DNA of 64,000 nucleotides from Kribbella soli (GTDB lineage Bacteria > Actinomycetota > Actinomycetes > Propionibacteriales > Kribbellaceae): assembly GCF_004331345.1 (NCBI RefSeq), contig NZ_SJJZ01000001.1, positions 2,761,444 to 2,825,443 on the forward strand. The letters are read 5' to 3'. The notes beneath the pieces are model-generated. The model had not been told where the DNA came from, ran no database searches, and saw only the letters and a list, made by a program, of their open reading frames with translations. How positions within the stretch are numbered: position 1 is the stretch's first letter; every line of letters starts with the position of its first letter. Made by a program: the position numbers and the translations under genes. Shown piece after piece: positions 59,333 to 64,000 of this stretch.

Positions 59333-60889
59333 ATGGCGGCGGACGATGCGCTGACCGTACGGATCGCCGCCGCGATGACCGCGGCGCAGTCGGGTGGGCA
59401 TGCGACGGCGGCAGCGGAGATCGAGGCGATCCGGACCGAGTTGCGCGGTGTGCCGAGCTACCGGCTGGCGGCCGCCGAGTACGTCCGGGGCGTGACGGCG
59501 CACCACGCCAGCGACGCCGACGAGGCGTTGCGCGCGGTCGACGCCTGTATCGAGATCGCCCGCGCGATCGACGAGCCGGGCTGGGAAGCGAACGCCCTGC
59601 CGATCCGCATCATCAACCTCGCCCGCAGCGGCCGAGGTGGCGACACGGTCAACGACCTGGTCGCCGCTGAAGCCGCCTTGAACCGCACCAGGGACGCCGG
59701 CCTGACCGCCTGGGCGCACACCGGCCTCGGCTACGCGTACGACGTCCTACGGCTTTTCGAACTGTGCATTCCGCATTACGAGCTGGCCACCCAACTGGAC
59801 GTCGATGTCTTCGAGCTGGCCGAGTCGCCGGCCATCAACCGGTTGAACCTCGCCGAGACGTACCTGCGCTGGGCGCACGAGCTCGAGCGCCTCGGCGATC
59901 CTTTGTATACAAGGGAGATCGAGGAGCGCCTGGCGTCCGCGGCGTACTGGGCGCGCGAGGCCGAGCGGGTGGTGGTCGACGACGAGACCCAGGAGTTCTG
60001 GAAACTGAGCGCCCGGCTGTGGATCGCCGCCGCCGCGACCGCCGAGGACCCGGACCAGGCCGTCGCCGATCTGACCGAGATCCGCGACGAGATCAGCAAG
60101 CTGGGCGAGACCGAGCGACTCGCGCTCGCGGGCGCCTACCTTGCCCGGGCCCTGCAGGCGCAGGGGAAGTCCGACGAGGCCAAGGCCGCCGCGGACCGGG
60201 CCGCCGACGACCTGATTCCGTTGGCCGACCCATCGACCCATGTCCTGGTGCTGCAGACCCGTTCGGAGGTCGAGGCGGCCGACGGTACGGCGGGTGCGCT
60301 GGCGGGCCTGACCTACGCGCGATCGGTCGCGCGGGGCTGGTGGAAGGAGCGGCAGCGCGCGCTGAACGCCGTACGGCATGCGCTTGCCGCGCACGACCTG
60401 CCGGCCCGGCACGATGCCGAGTGGCACGCGGCGCGGCAGGATCCGCTGACCGGGGTGGGGAATCGCCGGGCCCTGGACGAGCGGCTGACCGCGGCCCGGG
60501 ACTCGGGCCGGGCGGTGACGTTGCTGGCGATCGACGTGGACGATCTGAAGGTCGTGAACGACACGTTCGGGCACGCCTGCGGGGACGAATTGCTGCAGGT
60601 TGTTGCAAATCTCCTGGTAGAACAGGCGCGAGCGACCGATGCCGTGATTCGATCGGGTGGCGACGAGTTCTTCGTGGTGCTCGACCAGCCCGACGCCAAG
60701 GGCGGTGCCCAGCTGGCCGAGCGGATCCAGATCGCTGTCGAGGCGATCGCGGCGACGACGGACAGACCGTGGCTGCGCCGGCTCGGATTGAGCCTCGGGT
60801 ACGCCGCGACCGCCGAAGGAGTCGCCGTGGAGCAGTTGATCTCACAGGCGGACCGGCGCCTGTACCGGGAGAAGCGCCGCAAGAAGTGA
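59333..60889 (+). CDS. TPR-like N-terminal domain + GGDEF diguanylate cyclase (paralog A)
   Basis: 518 residues from ATG 59333, chosen because its first 15 residues (MAADDALTVRIAAAM) line up in length with the paralog downstream. Residues about 15-330 are helical TPR-like repeats. The C-terminal GGDEF domain starts DPLTGVGNRRALDERL; the active site is SGGDEFF and an inhibitory I-site RATD lies nine residues before. It should make cyclic di-GMP from GTP in the cytoplasm. No membrane helix. The paralog follows after 16 bases. Confidence 0.88.
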   Translation: MAADDALTVRIAAAMTAAQSGGHATAAAEIEAIRTELRGVPSYRLAAAEYVRGVTAHHASDADEALRAVDACIEIARAIDEPGWEANALPIRIINLARSGRGGDTVNDLVAAEAALNRTRDAGLTAWAHTGLGYAYDVLRLFELCIPHYELATQLDVDVFELAESPAINRLNLAETYLRWAHELERLGDPLYTREIEERLASAAYWAREAERVVVDDETQEFWKLSARLWIAAAATAEDPDQAVADLTEIRDEISKLGETERLALAGAYLARALQAQGKSDEAKAAADRAADDLIPLADPSTHVLVLQTRSEVEAADGTAGALAGLTYARSVARGWWKERQRALNAVRHALAAHDLPARHDAEWHAARQDPLTGVGNRRALDERLTAARDSGRAVTLLAIDVDDLKVVNDTFGHACGDELLQVVANLLVEQARATDAVIRSGGDEFFVVLDQPDAKGGAQLAERIQIAVEAIAATTDRPWLRRLGLSLGYAATAEGVAVEQLISQADRRLYREKRRKK

Positions 60890-60905
60890 CGAAGGGTGGG
60901 GAGGT

Positions 60906-62474
60906 GTGGTGCGGGAGACGTCCGGGGTGACGGCGCGGATCGCGGCGGCGATGACACGGGCGCAGTCGGGCAGTCCGGACGAGGCGGCGCTCGAACTGCA
61001 CGCGCTGCTCGCCGAGCTGGGCTCGGAGCCGACTCACGAACGGGCCGCCGCGGAGTACGTGCGGGCCGTCGCGGCGCATCACGCCACCGATTCGGTCGAG
61101 GCGCTGGACGCCGTCGACAGCTGCATCCGGGTCGCCCGTGCGATCGACGAGCCGGGCTGGGAGGCGAACGCGATCGCGCTCCGGATCGTCACGCTGATCC
61201 GGACCGGCGAGGGTGGTGACTCGGTCGCCGACCTGGTCGCCGCGGAGAACGCACTGTCCCGGACCCGCGACCTCGGCCTGGCGGGCTGGGCGCACACCGG
61301 CCTCGGCTACGCCTACGACCTGCTCCGGCTCTACGAGCTGTGCATCCCGCACTTCGAGCTCGCCGCCGAGGGCGACCACGACCCGCTCGGCCTGCCCGAG
61401 GCGCCGGCGATCAACCGGCTGAACCTGGCCGAGTCGAACCTGCGCTGGGCCCACGAGCTCGAGCGGCTCGGCGACACGTCGTACGACGAGGAGATCACGG
61501 AACGTCGACGCGCCGCGCACCGCTGGGCGGGTGAGGCCGTCGAGGTGATCCTCGCCGGGGACCTGCTCGGGTACTGGCCGATGGCCGGGCGGATGTGGCT
61601 CGCGGCGAGCAACGACAACGCCGACGCGGTCGAGGCGGCCGTGATCCTGAAAGACTGCCGGGACCAGCTGGCCAAGCTCGGCGATCTCGAGCTGGCCGCG
61701 ATCGCGGGCGCGTACCTGGCCAAGGCGTTCATGGCGCGCGACCGGATCGGCGAGGCGATGGACGCCGCGGACCGGGCGGCGAGTGACCTGCCGCCGACGT
61801 CGGATCCGCCCGTGGAGGCGCTGATCCGGCACACCGCCGTACAGATCAGCGCCGAGTCCGGCGACACTGGTGCGTCCTCCGGGTTGCAGTACGCGCGGGC
61901 GATCAGCCGCGGCTGGTGGGCGGAGCGGTTGCGCGGGCTGTACGCCGTACGGAGCGCGCTGGCCAACCACGAGCTCTCGATCCGGCACGATGCCGAATGG
62001 CGGGCTGCGCGTGAGGATCCGCTGACCGGCGTGGGGAACCGGCGTGCGCTCGACGAGCGGATGTCGGTGGCGCAGGACTCCGGCCGCTCGATCGCGGTGG
62101 TCGCGATCGATGTGGACAACCTGAAGGTAATCAACGACAGCTACGGGCACGCCAGCGGCGACGAGGTGCTGCGGCGGGTCGGGACGCTGCTGACGGAGCA
62201 GTGCCGCGCGGAGGATGTCGTGGCGCGCGCGGGCGGGGACGAGTTCGTCGTCGTACTCGACAACCCGGACGAGCGGGGTGCGCCCGAGCTGGTCGAGCGG
62301 ATCAAGTCCGCGGCGGATCGCGAGGCGGAGCGGGCCGAGGCGCCGTGGTTCGCGATGCTGCGGCTGAGTGTCGGGCAGGCGAGCAGCACGGACGGAACGT
62401 CGGTTGCCGAGCTGCTGACCGAGGCGGACCGGCGCATGTACGCCGAGAAGCGCCGCCGGCGCGCCGCTCAGTAG
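60906..62474 (+). CDS. TPR-like N-terminal domain + GGDEF diguanylate cyclase (paralog B)
   Basis: 522 residues from GTG 60906. It matches the preceding protein along its whole length: RIAAAMTRAQSG, EPGWEANAIALRI, WAHTGLGYAYDLLRLYELCI, then GGDEF with DPLTGVGNRRALDERM, active site AGGDEFVVVL and I-site RAED. Both cyclases look functional and product-inhibited. The pair is a tandem duplication; divergence is spread evenly, so it is not recent. Its stop overlaps the convergent methyltransferase by seven bases. Confidence 0.88.
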   Translation: MVRETSGVTARIAAAMTRAQSGSPDEAALELHALLAELGSEPTHERAAAEYVRAVAAHHATDSVEALDAVDSCIRVARAIDEPGWEANAIALRIVTLIRTGEGGDSVADLVAAENALSRTRDLGLAGWAHTGLGYAYDLLRLYELCIPHFELAAEGDHDPLGLPEAPAINRLNLAESNLRWAHELERLGDTSYDEEITERRRAAHRWAGEAVEVILAGDLLGYWPMAGRMWLAASNDNADAVEAAVILKDCRDQLAKLGDLELAAIAGAYLAKAFMARDRIGEAMDAADRAASDLPPTSDPPVEALIRHTAVQISAESGDTGASSGLQYARAISRGWWAERLRGLYAVRSALANHELSIRHDAEWRAAREDPLTGVGNRRALDERMSVAQDSGRSIAVVAIDVDNLKVINDSYGHASGDEVLRRVGTLLTEQCRAEDVVARAGGDEFVVVLDNPDERGAPELVERIKSAADREAERAEAPWFAMLRLSVGQASSTDGTSVAELLTEADRRMYAEKRRRRAAQ

Positions 62475-63910
62475 TTCAGGAAGCCTTCGATTACAAGGTT
62501 TCTGATCTGTGGGAGGTAGTCGGAGAGTACGTCGACGACCGGACGGTCCATGAGGTCGGCCAGCGCGGCGAGGATCTGTCCGGCGCTCAGGTCACCGTCG
62601 GACGCGCCGACGAAGCCAGCCAGGACAGTGTCGACCTGCTCGGCTCTCCGCATGCCGCGCTGCCGTCGGAGCACGATGGTGGCGGGGTCCTCGGCTCCTG
62701 GCTGCCCGGTGGTCTCCTGGATAACGTCGTCAGCCACATGCAGATGCAGAGCGGTGAGATCGGCGGGGAGGCCTTCGAGACGCTCGAATCGGTGCAGGAC
62801 GTGTGGGCCGATCGGGCGCTCGATCTCGTACGGCCAGGCCTCTGCGGCGAGGGATCCTTCAACGTTGTGCAGGGTGATCCAGCCCATGCCGATCGCCTCG
62901 ACGTTGTGCTCGTCGAGGTAGCGCACCCATTCGTCATACCTGGTGGTGTACTGCGCTGTGCCGTGCAGGCCGGCGTCGCGGAGCCAGAGCTCGACGTACT
63001 CAGACGGGTCGAGCTGCTCGCGCTGGACTGCCCAGGCGGAGCGGTCGGCGGTCCAGGTAGCGATGCGGTCCTGCCAGTCCTCGCCGCGGACACAGGTCCA
63101 GTTGGCGAGCAGCTGGCACCAGCCGCCGTCGGTCAGGTGGTTCGGCGCCTGGCGGACGAGCTGCTCGACCACGGCGTCGCCGGTGAACTCGGTTTCGCGG
63201 TAGGTGAGATCGCCGCCGGGCGGGGAGATCACGTACGGCGGGTTGCTGACGATCAGGTCGAATCGCTCGTCGCGGACGGGCTCGTACAGGCTTCCGTCAC
63301 GCAGATCGAGATCGATGTGGTTGAGAGCGGCGGTGGCTTTGGCGAGTTGGAGGGCCCGCGGGTTGACGTCGGTCGCCGTCAACTGGTTGACGCGGTCCGC
63401 GAGATGCAGGGACTGGATGCCGCACCCGGTGCCGATGTCGAGCGCCCGGTCGGCCTTGATCGGGACTGTGAGGTGGATGAGGCTCAGGCTGGCGGGCGCG
63501 ATGCCGAGCACGTAGTCCGACCGCATCGGCTCCCGACGCCCATCGAGCCCAGGCGTGAGGTCCGCCACCACCCACCAATCCCGCGCATCCTCCGCAAACG
63601 GCCGAATATCAAGCACTGCCCGCACCTCGCCCCCACTACGGGTGACGATGCCCAAGGCAACCAGATCAATCCCCGGAAACGCCTTGTCTACAAGGCCTTC
63701 CGGCACGGCCCGCTGGAGCAGGAACAACCGGATCATCGTGTCGAGCGCATCACCCGACGCGGTACGACGGGCCGCTGCCGCGGTCTCGTTCCGCGCCAAC
63801 GCCGCGTTCGCCTGTACGCCGAGCCGCTCGGCAACCCCGTCCGTGGTGTACCCCGCCCCGGCAAACGCCGTACGCAACCCCTCCACCACATTGCCCGTAA
63901 GTTCCCGCAT
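62468..63910 (-). CDS. Class I SAM methyltransferase (DUF7059-type, NPPY motif)
   Basis: 480 residues from ATG 63910 (GGGAGG upstream). The open frame continues through a tandem repeat to the window edge, but that part would read only repetitive GGVRV and is excluded. A helical N-terminal domain (about 1-140) precedes the Rossmann methyltransferase: ALDIGTGCGIQSLHLA binds SAM and VSNPPYVISP is the NPPY motif of enzymes that methylate amide or base nitrogens (HemK/N6-adenine types). A C-terminal domain of about 180 residues follows. The target is unknown. Confidence 0.85.
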   Translation of the reverse strand: MRELTGNVVEGLRTAFAGAGYTTDGVAERLGVQANAALARNETAAAARRTASGDALDTMIRLFLLQRAVPEGLVDKAFPGIDLVALGIVTRSGGEVRAVLDIRPFAEDARDWWVVADLTPGLDGRREPMRSDYVLGIAPASLSLIHLTVPIKADRALDIGTGCGIQSLHLADRVNQLTATDVNPRALQLAKATAALNHIDLDLRDGSLYEPVRDERFDLIVSNPPYVISPPGGDLTYRETEFTGDAVVEQLVRQAPNHLTDGGWCQLLANWTCVRGEDWQDRIATWTADRSAWAVQREQLDPSEYVELWLRDAGLHGTAQYTTRYDEWVRYLDEHNVEAIGMGWITLHNVEGSLAAEAWPYEIERPIGPHVLHRFERLEGLPADLTALHLHVADDVIQETTGQPGAEDPATIVLRRQRGMRRAEQVDTVLAGFVGASDGDLSAGQILAALADLMDRPVVDVLSDYLPQIRNLVIEGFLNY

Positions 63911-63928
63911 GCCCACATCCTCCCACCC

Positions 63929-64000
63929 CACCCTCACCCCACCGTCCACCCTCACTCCACCGCCCACCCTCACTCCACCGCCCACCCTCACTCCACCGCC
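63929..64000. repeat. 18-bp minisatellite at window end
   Basis: Four units of CACCCTCACTCCACCGCC (63929-63946 with two changes, then 63947-63964, 63965-63982, 63983-64000 identical). The array continues beyond the window. It lies just upstream of the methyltransferase ribosome site. Confidence 0.92.

Overview
The window is high-GC, tightly packed actinobacterial DNA. GTG and TTG starts, 1-4 base start/stop overlaps and leaderless-type promoters are all common. The best fit is a Kribbella-like member of the Propionibacteriales, but genus is inferred from gene content and composition and was not tested by any search.

Layout. 1-8.5 kb: the tail of an unknown gene, two pseudaminic acid-type sugar genes (pseI, pseH), a secreted GH10-like glycosidase, a large membrane protein with a Pro/Thr tail, and a compact cassette of acyl carrier protein, AMP-ligase and short-chain dehydrogenase. 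8.5-16 kb: mixed enzymes (FAD oxidoreductase, DUF2786 protein, RmlC-like epimerase, tandem GNAT, esterase) and a TetR/MFS exporter pair with two visible operators. 16-20 kb: argS, preceded by a previously unannotated arginine-rich leader ORF, downstream of a teichoic-acid-type polymerase. The pse genes and this polymerase suggest an anionic surface glycopolymer containing a nonulosonic acid.

19.9-53 kb is a conserved actinobacterial backbone, recognised from memory of M. tuberculosis Rv3649-Rv3662c and the S. coelicolor SCO3547-SCO3559 area. Its parts are: degenerate Fic protein, an Ms1/6S-like RNA region, HAD phosphatase, 6C RNA, Ssd, the Tad pilus genes (tadA, tadB, tadC, pilin, TadE-like, TadG-like), DUF1998 helicase, BldG and HppA. 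Two blocks interrupt it. One (22.1-31.6 kb) carries three GH18 chitinases, an SGNH hydrolase, regulators and an MFS/LysR pair. The other (37.3-46.4 kb) carries a response regulator, a NYN-type protein, a cupin, a complete sugar-type ABC importer with a PHP-domain hydrolase, and a ricin-like secreted protein. The anti-sigma gene that usually sits beside bldG is absent.

53.7-64 kb: an ABC exporter, a DUF2785 protein, a cytochrome P450, an LLM-type F420 oxidoreductase, two tandem paralogous TPR-GGDEF proteins, and a class I methyltransferase whose upstream region is an 18-bp tandem repeat running off the window end.

The most novel-looking signals are: (1) the leaderless Arg-rich leader peptide before argS, with two mutually exclusive hairpins; (2) a strong-RBS 22-residue ORF ending in Cys-Trp-Cys-Trp-Trp, with a coding-like frame continuing past its UGA; (3) a 24-bp bidirectional leaderless promoter built on CCTAGG; (4) the ACP/ligase/SDR cassette beside pse genes; and (5) the paired GGDEF proteins. 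No tRNA, rRNA, CRISPR array, insertion sequence or prophage was seen.
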